Origin: Progne subis subis
Lineage: Eukaryota > Chordata > Aves > Passeriformes > Hirundinidae
DNA: 64,000 bases
Direction of reading: 5' to 3'
Assembly: GCA_022316685.1 (NCBI GenBank)
Contig: JAKJHU010000108.1
Span: forward strand, 868,001-932,000
Below, in pieces: positions 34,661 to 46,875 of the stretch. The position numbers were made by a program, and so were the translations under genes. Positions within the stretch are counted from its first letter, which is position 1. Every line of letters starts with the position of its first letter. The notes beneath the pieces were generated by a model, which did no database searches, was not told the DNA's origin, and saw only the letters and a program-made list of their open reading frames with translations.

Positions 34661-35060
34661 TTATTAATTAGATCGGGCCTGCCTTTATCACATCACCTGT
34701 AGGAGTTAGATTTCTCCAACCTTGGAGCTGGAATAACAGCAGTAACCTCAGGGTTAAAGCTTTCTGCAGCTCCACAGAGCCCCACGATAAGAATTCAGCG
34801 TATCCTTGTATCATTTTATGCAAGCCAGACAAGGTGATTTATAAGTTATTCTCCCCGAGCTTCAATTAATTTCACTTAGGACATTTTCACAGTTGTACAA
34901 TAAATGTTTAAATTGAGACATTTCCCTGCTCCCCACCCTGCTGCGGAATGGAACTGAATATTAACTGGTTATTGGGTGCCAGTCATGGCCCGTGCAATTA
35001 CAGATAAGAACATCGATCTGGCAGAAAAACAAATTGGCTCTTAAAAGAGGGTGGTTGGGA
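34661..35060. promoter_or_regulatory. Possible conserved non-coding element
   Basis: Single-copy AT-rich block. It contains ttattattaattagatcggg at about 34659, cttcaattaatttcacttag at about 34861, and gtacaataaatgtttaaatt at about 34895. No coding frame. Enhancer-like texture only. Confidence 0.27.
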
Positions 35061-38000
35061 TCTGACAGGTTAAGATGATTAGGCATCCCTCTAATGGATT
35101 CTGGATATTACTCCTGGATACAGGCAGGGAGCAGACATCCACCCCACTCCTGGGTACCAGGCACTTCCCTGCCCTCACGCAGCAAACCCAGCTGGAAAAT
35201 TACCTGCAGGGTTTTGGGCCAGTTGTTTGCTCCCTGAATAAACCTTCTTGGTTTGTCCTGGAAGTTTATGGCACTGGGCAGATAAAGCAATGCTTAAAGG
35301 GAAGCAGGTTGTGGGCTTTTTGTGATATAACCCAGGGAAGTCTCTCTGATTTCCAAGTAAAACTGAGGAAAACTCTGATTCTCAGGCTGGCGAATCCCAC
35401 CAAGAGTTTGCTTCAAATTTAGGACCTCCAGGTTGTCACAATTACAGAGATACCCTTGGAATTAATTCTGAATAAGGAGGATATTTGGACTCTGAGATTT
35501 TTAGTCCCTGATAAAATATGAAGTAACCACAATACTAAAAATCTCCAGGGGCTGAACTATCATCCTTCTACCAGCTCATAACAAAATAAAAAAAATATAT
35601 ATAAATTAGAAAAGTGAGAATCTGCAGCTTTAAGGATAGCAGAGACTCCACAAACTCTTCTTTAGGAACAGCTCTGCAATGTCGAAGCTCCAGCATGGCC
35701 ACCAGCAGCTGCACCTTTGGCAGCCACACCAAGGCATTGTTCTCGTTCCTCGGCTGTATTTGGATTTAACCAGACTAAACTATACCCACACTGAGCCTGC
35801 ACTGGCCAAAGATGTGACCACAACAAAGATTGGGCTGAAAATAACCGATCTATAGCTCTGCCCAGCTCCTGGGTAGGACAATCAATTCCACGCATTTCTT
35901 GTCTCCAGAAAGGTCACTTGTCATGTTATTAATGTGCTCCAAACACAGGCTGCAGATCTCCTCTGCAGTTGCTGGCTGGGCTGATTTTTCATTTTCCCAC
36001 AATGAGGAGTTGTTTTCTAAATGTTCTGTCATGGAGCTGTGAGGCTTTTACAGTAAAGGGCTTGAAAAATTAAATGAGAATCATCTCAGTAATGTCATTG
36101 GAAAGAGCCAGGAATGGCGCTCACACACTGCTGTGGTGATTCCCTCAGCGCTGAGAGCTCCACTTCAACCTGGACAGAGTTATCCTCACACACGGCTTCA
36201 AATCCAAGAGAAAATTGGATCCAAAAAAAGATCCAAATCAGAAATTCTGTCATATGGAGCACTGACTTTCTTGGTCACAGCGCTGGGGTTTGATTTGATA
36301 AATTAATCTCATACAAGAGGATATTCTGTCCCCAGCTCGGTGACGCTGTCCCTGCTGTCCTCTCCCACCCAGCTCTCCCCCAGCCCCCTGGGATTGGCAG
36401 TACAGGCAGAAAAAAGCTGTGATTTGGATTTTGGTGAGAGCCCTAATGAAGCACGGCTCGCCACCGTGTCCCTGTGACAGCAGGGACTCACCAGCATCAC
36501 CCCAGCACGTCAGGAGTCCAACTCCTCACAGGGCCAACCTCATGGAGAAACCCCAAACAAGTCAGAATTATCATCAGATTGCTGCTTTCCACTGCCTCAA
36601 GTTCAGAACTGGGTCTAAAATATTTTCATTCTATTTTCCAGTTAGATCTTCAAGCATCAACTTCTTGTATGCATGAAAAAAAACCACAAAAGGCTTGGAT
36701 TTTTTTTTTTTTCCCCCACACTCATATTTTTTAAAATGAGAAATGCATTTAATGCCTTCTGTTAGGGAAAAGAGGAGATGAAAACAAATGAGGGAGTATG
36801 AAAACTAATAATTCTCCATCTCTTCTCTCATTTCATGAACAATCTTGCTCAGAGCTTTGGAAAAACCTAATGAAGTTGAAAAGACAAAGAGGTTCTGATT
36901 TTTTCCTCCAGATTCCTCCCCTGTGTTGTGAGCCATCTGTAGCTCCAATGAAAGACATTTTCCACTCAGTTAATCCAGAGACTAAACCTTCCCCAACTCT
37001 CTATATGTTTTGTGTTAAGAATCCATTGTGAGATCCCGTTATCGGTGCAGCTTGAGATACTGCAGTGACATAAAATCTTGGAGATAATACAGGCTGAGCT
37101 GCATTCAGAAAGCACCTGATAAAACCAGCAGAAATGCAAAAAAAATCCACTTTTTTCACCCAATGACCTCCCCAAATCTGTGTCTAGCTCTTGACTTTTT
37201 ATGAGCAGTTTGGCTTCAGACTTGATCCAAAGCCCTTGAAATAATTTGAGAGATTCCCATTGACCCCAGCGAGGCTGACATCAATCCTGGGGACAACAAA
37301 GGAGCTGCTGCATCTTTCAGATACAAAGATGAAAATTTGTGCCAGAGCCCTTTCTCATCTCACAGGTACAGCTGCCACTTGTCCCTCGATTTTTCCGTGG
37401 CGCCGCTCTGGGAAATGAGTGCAGGGTTTGAGTTCCCATCTTTCCCTCTGTGCTAAGCTCGTGTTTGATCAGGATCTGGCTCGGCTCCGGGAAAACCAGC
37501 GGCAGGTTTTCCAAAGAGGTGAATGGGAGCAGGATCCTACCCTTAATGAACACCATATTTTAAGTCTTTTGGCTTCCCAGTGAGTGCCACCCTAAATAAA
37601 TGGCTTCTGGTGCTGCAGCAAAACACCCAGAGTGTGGTTTTAGTGCAGAACAATCACAAGGAAAGGCATATTATAAATTCTAGCAGTGAAACATGACCGT
37701 GATAAAAACCACAAATAGACCCAGAAGGGCTCGTGGCGATTTAAGGCAGATCCGTTAAAATGCGCGCACGATATTACAAGTTTGGGATTGTGCTGAGCTG
37801 GGCTTCAAAGTGTTTAAACCCCCACCCAGAGGGCTCCACCAGCTGTTTTGTCACCTGAGTTCCCTGTGACACCGGCCAGGAGCTTCTCTGAGGGGCAGCA
37901 CCATCACTGAGCTCAGAGCCCTCCCACAACTCCAGCACCGCGCTCACTCCTTCTTTCTTTCAACCCTAAATTAAGCCTGATCATTCCCCACCTTATTTAT

Positions 38001-38401
38001 TCCTTTTAATTGAGCTGGTTCATTACCACGAGGCAGATCCAGCCCTCCCGAAAGCAGCTCTGTATTGATCAAACCTGACCTATTTTCTTGGAGCACCCAC
38101 CCTGCTCCATCAATATCCTCCATTTGCTGCAGCAAGGGCGAGACGCACGTCCAGGGCTCCAGACCTGCTCGCTCATCGATCTGATTAATAAAATCGTCGA
38201 TGGGAAGGCATGGGGGAGTTATTATCAATTGCAGGGACAGCTTTTGGGACACACACGGGCCGTGCTCGCAGCCACTCGTTTTTCATAGGCCGTGAACAGC
38301 CAGGCTTTACCCTCCCTCGGGTTGTAATTCTGCATATTCAGAAGAAAAGTGAAGAAATTCGACTTAATGATCACATTTACCTGTAGAGAATTCTGCACTG
38401 C
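35061..38401. other. Unique non-coding sequence
   Basis: Long single-copy interval of mixed composition. Short AT microsatellite near 35588-35603 and T12 at about 36700-36711. Open frames all under about 120 codons and none recognisable. No transposon fragment recognised. Confidence 0.4.
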
Positions 38402-38449
38402 TTAACCCCGTGGCACTTGAGCACTTTAACCCCGTGGCACCTGAGCATT
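38402..38449. repeat. Two-copy 24-bp duplication
   Basis: ttaaccccgtggcacttgag at 38402 recurs at 38426 with one change. Each copy contains ccccgtggcac. Confidence 0.9.
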
Positions 38450-38930
38450 TCAAGAGTTTAAACCCAAAACTTTCCCCAGCATCTCAGTGAGGAAGAAAAT
38501 GATGCAATTTAACAGGACACAAACGCACCAAGAGACTCAAAACCTCCACAGAAAACGCAGGCTCAGAATCCAGATCTCTTAAAACATAATCTGGGGGGGG
38601 GGAATTTAATGTTGTGCTCCTTATTCCATCCAATGTCCTTTTTGTTTGTTTTTTTGTTTTTTGAAGGGAAACATTGGGAAAAAGCGAGGAGGAAGCTGTA
38701 CAGCTTCACAGCCCTGCTCCAGGCCCCATGGTCATCCCAGCCCTCTTTAATATATTTCTTTCTTGAAACCCAGCACCCCTATTCTGAGGAACTGAAGCCA
38801 CCATTCTGTGTGCCACTCTTCCCCCCTCTGAGACGCTCTTGCAGAAATTTGGAATTTATCAGCAGAGATTAATTGAATCCCACCAGTACTGTACATCAAA
38901 CGGAGGAACAGGGCCCCTATTTATCTCTTA
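38450..38930. other. Unique non-coding sequence
   Basis: Single-copy, with a G10 run at 38592-38601 and a T-rich patch at 38640-38662. Nothing else recognised. Confidence 0.4.
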
Positions 38931-39470
38931 AAGTTCTGAAAATGAAAAACATCTAATCACTGGTTGCCTTTGATGAATGCCTCATTGTTCTCCCTGCCGG
39001 AGAGGCATTTCATATGGCACTGGCAACACAGTGCTGCTGGGGAGGGGGCTGCAGCAGGGCTTGGAGAAGGATAATTCCATTTACATCCAACAGAAATATA
39101 AAGTTTCCATGATACAGGATTTTATTTTTTTTTTCCTTCTCTATTTTTCCCCCCCCCCCCCTCCCTCCCAAGGCCAAAAAAAAAAAAAAAAGTTCTTAAG
39201 GCGGAGCAAGCAGAAACTAATACAATTAAATACTTTGCTTTGCCTGCCAAGGACATTTGACTGCTACTGTGCTACATCAGGTATGTAATGAAAGGCAAAT
39301 GACAACGAATCTTAATGTGGTGGGGAGCTTGGGTAACTGTAGTTTTATGTCAGGGATAGCCTGCCAGAGAAAAGCTGCATTGTATCCAGGATTAGCAGAA
39401 CTGCAGGATTTCATTAATGACCGAACAGCTCTGGAGCAAAACAAAGATAGTTAGGGAGTAAAAAGAGAAC
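38931..39470. promoter_or_regulatory. Possible conserved non-coding elements split by simple sequence
   Basis: CNE-like flanks (38940-39030 and 39200-39470) with words such as gaaactaatacaattaaata and caggatttcattaatgaccg surround a simple tract. That tract, at 39122-39192, holds a T run, about C12, CCCT repeats and about A18. No gene. The call rests on texture. Confidence 0.27.
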
Positions 39471-40141
39471 ATGACCAGAATGTGTGGCACTAATTGGAAA
39501 TGTATATTATCTTCCCGTGCTCGGGGAGCAGGCTCTGGGGCGCTGGCCATTGTCATCCCGGGAATGTCACTCGGGACAAAAGCTTCTCCCAGGTTGGGGC
39601 AAAGCTGGGCGAGGAGGCTGCAACAGTTGGGGATGACAGGGTTTGGAGTGGACACATGGAACAGGAAACAAACTGGGCTCAGGTGGGGAAGGGGTTCCCA
39701 TCTCCTCACCCTCCTCCAGGAAGGGACAGCCTCAGCAGGTTCCTCGCCCAGACTGGATTTCTGCCTTGAAACACCCATCCCTCCCTCCCTCCCTCCCCAG
39801 ACTGGGAAGGACAAAACAGAGCGGCCTTTCAGAGCAGAAAACTAAATTTGCTCCTGGACAGCTTCATTTCTCTCCAGAGCCAGCATCAGCAACACTTTCT
39901 CCCAGGCAGCGTCACTTCCAGTAAGTCATTGCTTCCATTTGCAAAACAAACTGGAAAACTACAACTCTGCCCATGCAGAGGTGGTGCAAAGTGGATTAAA
40001 AGCAGCAGGAACTGCTGCACTGCTCGTTCTGTACCCAGCTTTGTGCTGGTCACATTGCTCAGCCCTTATTTCTCGTCATTCCTAATTCTTCTGCCAAAAT
40101 ATCACAGCTTTTTTTTAATTTCTTTTTTTTTTTTTTTTCAG
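39471..40141. other. Unique sequence with CCCT repeats and a T-rich tract
   Basis: A (CCCT)4-5 run is at about 39778-39797. The right end is a polypyrimidine tract (40121-40138) closing in cag at 40139-40141. Overlapping open frames up to 140 codons are unrecognised. Confidence 0.4.
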
Positions 40142-40200
40142 ATATCTACAGAACATACAGATTGTCTGCAGTCATATCCAGCAACTGTTTGCTCAGGACA
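40142..40200 (+). other. Exon-like 59-nt cassette (speculative)
   Basis: The segment has a strong acceptor-like left edge (17 T residues then cag) and a donor-like right edge (aca/gtaagaa at 40201). All three plus frames are open through it. The length is not a multiple of three. No protein family is recognised, and the adjacent T-run makes chance likely. Confidence 0.15.
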
Positions 40201-40420
40201 GTAAGAAAAATAAACGTGGAAGGATAAAAATCCCTCTTTTTTCATGCAAACTCTGGAATTCTTAACGGGACAGACCCTCCTCATACACCCAGCTCCTGTT
40301 GCAGGGCTTGGGGCTGTGATATTTACACTCACTCCAATGTTTTGTTTTTTTTTTTAACATGGTCAAAGTGGTGTAAAACAGCTCAAGTCAAATGACAATT
40401 AAGCTTATTACTTGAGACAG
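40201..40420. other. Unique non-coding sequence
   Basis: Single-copy; nothing recognised apart from a T11 run near 40347. Confidence 0.4.
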
Positions 40421-40439
40421 TTTTTTTTTTTTTTTTTTT
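40421..40439. repeat. T19 homopolymer
   Basis: Nineteen T residues, then aagggtcaaaaaaaac. Simple sequence. Confidence 0.92.
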
Positions 40440-40493
40440 AAGGGTCAAAAAAAACAACAACCCAAACTGCTTGCCCTTGACCACTAGGCAGAA

Positions 40494-40523
40494 GGGAGGG
40501 GGAAGGGAGAGAGGGAGGGAGGG
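40494..40523 (+). other. G-quadruplex-type motif
   Basis: Six runs of three or more G separated by one to five bases (GGG a G5 aa GGG agaga GGG a GGG a GGG). It lies within a purine-only stretch of about 37 bases. Confidence 0.75.
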
Positions 40524-40529
40524 AAGAGA

Positions 40530-41060
40530 AACTCCTTAAGACAATTTTGAAACAGTCCAGTACTTCCCTGATCACTTTGCGGAGTTGAAATATGATTACA
40601 ACCTTTTTGCATACAGAAAGGAGCCATTTAAATGAAAAATTAGCTGCCTTAACAGGTCAAGCACACAGTTACATTAATGTTGTGTAGAACAATAAATCAA
40701 CTTCGATCCCCAATTGAAAAAATGCTAATTTAGCCCAGCGATTCACTGATTGTACTTCCCCCCGTGGATGGAAATCTTTTCTTTTATATATATTTTTTTT
40801 TTATTTTTATTCAACGCCAGGCAGCGACTTCGCCGGCCCTCCTAATGGCGCTCTCGCAGACTATCAGCATTTCAGCGGAATTCTGATCATGGTTTTAATA
40901 TTCCATGCAGCTTTGCCCCCTCTGATTTCATGCTGAAACATTAACAAGAGCTGACACTGGAGATTAGAAGCAGACAGCTGGAATGCCAGGTCTTTGTTGC
41001 AGCATGGACATGAGCCAACATCGTTCAACCGCAGCCAAGAGGGACCTGGGAAAGTCTTCT
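40530..41060. promoter_or_regulatory. Possible conserved non-coding elements
   Basis: Single-copy non-coding DNA. It contains aaatgaaaaattagctgcct, cagttacattaatgttgtgt, and the block gactatcagcatttcagcgg through tcatggttttaatattccat (40859-40906). A T/A tract at 40783-40810 divides it. Texture is strongly CNE-like; not verified. Confidence 0.3.
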
Positions 41061-41219
41061 TAAGAAGGGGAGGTGGGAGAGGGGCAGACAAGGTAGTTTA
41101 CTGAAGGGCATATACAAGTAGATAATTGCAGAGCCCTTTCATCTCTCAAAGCCAAATTCTAATCAATCCCGGTTTATTAAGAGGGTCATTAAAGGTAAAA
41201 TTAAAGAGAGGGGGGAATG

Positions 41220-41254
<35 letters not shown>
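41220..41254. repeat. A35 homopolymer
   Basis: Thirty-five A residues, preceded by gaggggggaatg-type sequence and followed by gagagag. Confidence 0.93.
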
Positions 41255-41257
<3 letters not shown>

Positions 41258-42385
41258 AGAGAAATCGCCATTAAGCCCGGCGAGCATAAAAGTTTTGAGC
41301 AGACAGCGACTGCACGGCCACAGCCACCTCTAATTTGTCTGCTTGTTGTTTGCAGTGGTTGCTGGTTGGAAATGCAGTGCTGGTTTCCTTTAAAAAAAAA
41401 AAAATAGATTTAATCCACTTAGTTCCAGGTGAATAAATTGAGAAATAAAACTGGATTTATGTGCTGGTGCAGTGTGTGAACTGTAAATTCCCAGGCAAAA
41501 AGGAGGAGGTAGTATAACACAACATTCTTGTGGCTAATAAATTGTTTCCCGAGAAGAGAGACCTAATAAAGAGACATAATTTCATCCAAACTGTGGGGCA
41601 ACTCTTACTCTTCATCCATTCTCGAGGGAGGAATGCGGGGAGGAGGCAGCAGATGCTCCATGGCAATGCTGTGTGGGTTTTGGGGGCTGTTTGGGGTCGG
41701 TTCTTTTGAAGGAGAACTTCTGGAGTTCTAATTATGTGGTGCATATATGGATATAGCGTATATATCTACATAGATATATACAAATAGTGCAGCTAGCCAG
41801 ACAAACCTGGGGTAAATCAGTCAAGAAAGGAATTTCAGATGAAGGCAGCACCGAGGGAAGCAGCTGAGCACTGAAAATGATACCTGGGAAAGCCCAAGGG
41901 TCACGGTGTTTATCTCATCACGTAGATTAAACATTAGGATCAGATAAAAATCCTGATCCCAATCCCACTCCAGCTCCCTTGTGCCCAAGAAAAGGGGTTC
42001 CCCAGCTCAGGGACCTTTCCAGGCTGGGATCTGGAGTGATTCATGTGCTGACTGGCTTTTTATTTACCTATTTAATAATTCCCATCTGCCCCTCTCACCA
42101 GCCCTTCCTCCTTCCCTGCCTCTTCCATCCCAGAGATGTGCAGAATAATAAACAAAGAGCAAATATTTGCACTAATAATCAGAAGGTGATCTAAATATTG
42201 GACTCAAAATCTCAGCAAAGGGTGAATGGATGGAAAGCATTTAATATTTCTCCCTTCCACACTTCTTTCCACCAAAGGCATGAAACAACTTCCTGAAAAT
42301 GATTTACAATTACCTTGTTCCTCCTTTGATTTCTGTAGCAGCCCGGAACAACGCTCTGAACACAGCCCAGATTTAAGAATCTCGT
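41255..42385. other. Unique sequence with AT microsatellite
   Basis: A13 at about 41392-41404. Interrupted AT repeats with gatata words lie at 41741-41780. Otherwise single-copy, no gene. Confidence 0.4.
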
Positions 42386-42475
42386 TGTTAATTATTAATC
42401 CTCACAACAGCACCCAGGCAGGGCAGGAATTCGGGCTGCTGGGGAAACTGAGGCACGGGGTGCAAGGACGCAGTT
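42386..42475 (-). mobile_element. MIR-like SINE remnant
   Basis: attaatcctcacaacagcac, then ggcagggcaggaattcgggc and ggggaaactgaggcacgggg, follow the antisense MIR order. The consensus there reads about taatcctcacaacaaccc, then aggtagg, then gaggaaactgaggcacagag. Strand refers to MIR sense. It is a diverged partial copy. Confidence 0.65.
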
Positions 42476-43640
42476 CCTGCTGCAGTGATGGAGAAAGTCC
42501 AGGATTAACCTGGGAAAACCAACCTGCAGGTCAGGAAGAGCAGGGCAGTGGACTGGCAGTGGAATTTGAGGCTCTAATCTGAGTTTAAATCCAGCTGTGG
42601 GGGCAGTGAGGAGCCCACAGGTGAGGCCAGTCACACCCACTGCTCCCACACCCACTTTACTGATCCACTGAGGAGCTCCTTCCCCTGGATGATCACCCTC
42701 ACTCGAGGGAAAGAAAAAAGGGAAAAGTGCTCTTTATTTCTATTTGGAGTTTGCCTGGCTGGGTAATAGGCTTTTATGCTTATCTCTAGTAGATTAAACG
42801 GCCTTTTGGTATCTCCTGCATGTACCAGGGCAGTGCCAGCATGGAGCAATCGAGCCATCTCTGCCCATCCTTCTTCCTAAATAAACTCTTCTTTCAGTCT
42901 GCCACCGAGGCACCCTCGCTTTACCCCACAAACCTCCTCAAATAATCCATGTTCCTATCGGAATTACGCCCTGGGATGGGGTGGAAATGCCCTTCCTGTG
43001 CCCACGCTGCCTCCTCCAAGGGCTGCATGAGAGCTGCAGCCAGAGCCCCGCGTGCCATCTGCACTGAGCGGTGTCTGCTCTGCTCCCCTCAGCCTTTCCA
43101 AGCTCACTTCCAGGATTTTGTACCCTTGGAAAGCCTGGTTTGCACTCCTGGCCTGTGGGTTAGAGCTGTGATTTATTGCTTTGAGTTTATCACAGCAGGG
43201 TTTGCCTGAATCTCTGCGCCATATATGTAAAAATATACACAAATATATAGAGATACGCACACTTAAAACACAGGGAACAAAGCAGGAATCTGTCAGCACA
43301 GACACATTAGTGATACCCTGCGCCAGAAAATGCCTACTCAATAGCAAGAACAAGATTTAAAGTTTGCCCAAAAGTTAATAAAAAGCTCAGGTGTGGCAGC
43401 TCCAGACCTCGCTGTCACACCTGAACTTCCCAGCCCAGCTCTGCCAAAGCTGCCCCATTTCTTGCCTCCCTCCAGGTCCCTTTTTTGCCTTTGTTTGTTC
43501 TCCCTTCCCTGTGGCGTTATCCTCTCCCCAGCCCGGTTTTTGGTAGCGCAGCCTCTGTTTTGGGATCCTCTGGGGGAATGTTTTGCTATGTAAATGCAAA
43601 CACTGTCCCTGCGTGGTGCCTCCCGTTGTTCCTGCTTTCC
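42476..43640. other. Unique non-coding sequence
   Basis: Single-copy; a short AT-rich patch with atatat words is at 43220-43260. No gene recognised. Confidence 0.4.
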
Positions 43641-44033
43641 TTTTGCTAATTGATTTGTTCTTGTCTAGACTTGAGCTCATTACAAGGAGCACTAAAGGCT
43701 CAGCATCATTTATTTCGTGGCTAAGTCAATCTGTGCTCCGAGTGCTGGGGCTCTAGATTGGATAAGGAACAGGTTCCTGCAGATGGAAATGGCCTGGGAA
43801 GAGAAAATAAAAGCTGAACCAGGTAATGAACAGGAAATGGAATGGCCATCATCGAATCCACAGATACCATTGACCTTTCTCAGATTTACATCATTATCTA
43901 AAGTTCACCAGAGACCTTCCATGCTTGTTATCATTATCCCTCATTAGAAGTCACTCTAGAAGCATTAACAAGCCTCTGAAATGCTCAGCTAATTGCTTTA
44001 ATAAGGCAATATCAATACTAAGCCATAGTTCCC
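43641..44033. promoter_or_regulatory. Possible conserved non-coding element
   Basis: Single-copy block with no repeat. It contains cttttgctaattgatttgtt at about 43640, agcatcatttatttcgtggc, and gctaattgctttaataaggc at about 43988. No clear coding frame. Enhancer-like texture, not tested. Confidence 0.3.
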
Positions 44034-46587
44034 ATGATTAGACAGAGGCGGGGACCCTTCAGGCTTTGCCTCCTTGGGTTTAAATGTTGGGCTGGGGGCC
44101 TGAGGCAGGAAAGAAAAAGGCTTTCCTTGGAGAATGGAGCTCTTGGAGTGGACATAAAATGCTCTGATGCTGCAGAGTGCAGCTGTATTTTAAACAACTG
44201 GGGCTGCACTGTTGCAGTCAATAGAGGAGGTGAACAGTCCTTCACCTGGAATACTTTGGGCACGTGGACGCTCTCCGAATTTCGGCTGGGCAGGCTGGTG
44301 AGCTTCCAAAACAAACCATTCCTCAGACAATTGTACAAACCAGGGAAACCACATCCATCCATTTGTCTGGGCTTGGTGCTCAGCCAGCACAAGGCTGCTC
44401 CAGCAGCTCCTGATTCCTTCCAGGTAAACATCTCAGACAGCTCCATCGGAAGGTGGGGCGCATCAGAGGGGAGCAAAGACACAAATGTCAGCACAGACAC
44501 ATCAAGTGCTGCCACCCCTGAATCCCCCAGAGCTCCTGAGGGAGCTCCCAAGGGGCTGGGAATGTTTCCTTCCCCAGGATCAGTGCTGAAATTCAGCAGC
44601 TGAGCTGGGGGAATGTTCCCTCCTGAATGCTGCTGTCCTGCCGAGCACACCTTGTGCTTCCCAGGAGCTGTCAGCCCGGCTCGCTTCACCTGGGTCAGCT
44701 TTGGACACCAGGATTTGATACCAAATATTCATTTCTGTGTGCTCCACTCCGCTCTGTGTGTCCCTAAATCTCAGGAATGCTCTCACTCCTGCAGGAGGTT
44801 CTGTCACCAGGAGGATGAGCCAGCCCTGTGCTCCTTGGTGCTTAATTCTTCCTCTCAAAACGGAAGGATGGAACAGGAATCAGTGCTCCAACTTCATTTG
44901 CCTGCAAGCTCCTCATCCCCTCTCGTTTGCTGGTCTGCATTCTGCCCACAAACTTGGAGTTGGCTTAAATGGGGGGAAAAGGGGGGAAAAAATACACATG
45001 GAACACATTTAATGAGGGCTCATAGCTCTAAATTCACCTAGATTGATCTCAGCAGGGAAAAACCGGCCATCCAAACTTATAGCAACTCCACTAAAACTGC
45101 AAGAGGAGGCACAAATATGCATTTTCTGTGGACTAGGGAGGGCTTGGGAAAGGCTGCTCCCAGATCTGCTGAGCTTTGGGGCTGTGACCAAAGGCAAAAA
45201 TGCAAAATGATGGAAGGGGTTTCTTCTGTGGAACCCAGAGCAAGCTTAGGAGAACTCCTGGTTTGTTCCACCAGCCTCATTCCACCTCTCAGCCTGATCA
45301 GGAGTGCCCAGTTTTTGGGAAGGATGTATCTCGAAGCACACAGGGAGTTCTAAAAAGCCAGGAATTACTTAAAACCGTGCAAAAATAGAAGTAAACAGTC
45401 CAAAGAAAGCTAAAGAAATGAGTCAGTGAGACTTTTTTTCCTTTCTCTTTTGGTCATCTTCATGGGATCTACTTGGTTTTGTCTCTAAAACAGGCCAGGA
45501 CTAGAATTCCCTTCCATATACCCGAATGCATCCCTGGATTGTTGATTTACCTGGAATTATTAACTTAAATTGAGCAATGTTACAGCAGGAACTGACGTTT
45601 TGGCAAAGATCAAGAACAATCTATGGAGTTGAGGCAGCTTTGGTGGCAGGAACGGATCTACACAGGTGGAGAAAAGTGAGACAGGGACATTTTAGGGACA
45701 TGGACAGGCTCAGGGACTCTGGCAGCAACGGGGCATCCATGGAACTGCAAAAAAAGCCCCATCAAAATTTGACTTTGCAGTCACTTGTCCCTAAGGATCC
45801 TTCTTTCCCTGGTGAAAATAGGAGTGCACAAAATCAGCTCGTGTCCCTCTCCTGTCAGAGGAATAATTTTACTAAATTTCCTGGCCTGACCTTGTCTGCT
45901 GGGAGAGAAAGGAGGGCACAATCAGGCCACGAGAGAGCAGCCCCTCTTTAATGGCAGCAGTGAGTCAGCCCCATTACGGGGACAAACCCTCCCTATTTCA
46001 GCAAATTCAAGAGTTCCACGAGCTGGGCATTTCCTGGGTTCAGGGACACGTGATAAATCAGATATTTCTCTGAGAAGCATCAAAGAGAGAGCGAAAGCTC
46101 CAGGAGAGACATTGGTACTTCCAGAAACGACTGTAAAAAGGGCGAGGAGGTGAAGCTCCTAAGGAAGGAACGATGACCCCACAAACCTGAAGGTCTGGCT
46201 GGCAGAGGGACCCTTCTCCCCTCTCAGCGGGGGCCCAACCTTCCTCTTTTCCAGCGGATTCCGCGACGAATCCCAAGTTCCCCGAGACAAATCTGCAGCC
46301 CATATAAACCAGGAACAATAGGGCCCTCCCAAAATAGCCTGGATTTCATAACAACCCCAACCCCGAGCTATTGTCAGGCAGGGCTATTGTACAGGGCCAG
46401 GGCAGAACATTTGGCTCCAATACTCAGGCGTGAGGGTCGGGTGCATTCTAAAAAAAATGCCACGGCATCAGTTTTCACTCGGGGATGGTGTTTGCTCGGC
46501 AGATAATAGCAGATAATTCCTCCAGCCCTCCTGACAGCTTCAGCTGACCAACAGATCCCACTGCAGCTCCAGCGAAAAGGGGAATTT
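44034..46587. other. Unique sequence; includes a 189-codon frame of doubtful meaning
   Basis: A plus-strand frame opens at ATG 44034 and stops at 44603. It encodes 189 residues with no recognisable domain, and an antisense frame of similar length covers it. The rest is single-copy with no gene, and no transposon was recognised. I do not call a CDS. Confidence 0.4.
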
Positions 46588-46610
46588 CATTTTATTTTAT
46601 TTTATTTTTT
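46588..46610. repeat. (ATTTT)n microsatellite
   Basis: Four to five copies of attttattttatttt-type pentamers. Confidence 0.88.
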
Positions 46611-46754
46611 AAGCCCTCCCCCATTCGTTTGTGTTCGTCGAATCTCTGTTAGTAATTGTAGGGGAAGGAGAAGCGGTAAATAAAGGTGATGGACTGAGGG
46701 TCCATAGAAAGGGAGCTGGCTTTTAAAAATGAAACGGTGAAAATAAAGTATCTT

Positions 46755-46875
46755 GGGGTTTTTTTTTTTCAGGGGGTTATCAATTTGTTGGGGTTTTTAT
46801 GGATTTTATGGGGTTTTTATGGTTTTTTACAGTTTTTTTAATGGATTATGGTTTGTTTTTTTTTTTTTTTTTTAA
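46755..46875. repeat. T/G-rich low-complexity tract
   Basis: About 120 bp of T runs with gggg and atgg interruptions. The words ggggtttttatgg recur at irregular spacing of about 22-25 bp. Confidence 0.85.

Noticed and set aside
44018..44689. 223-codon minus-strand frame
   Set aside because: It starts at a GTG rather than ATG, overlaps another frame on the opposite strand and has no recognised domain.
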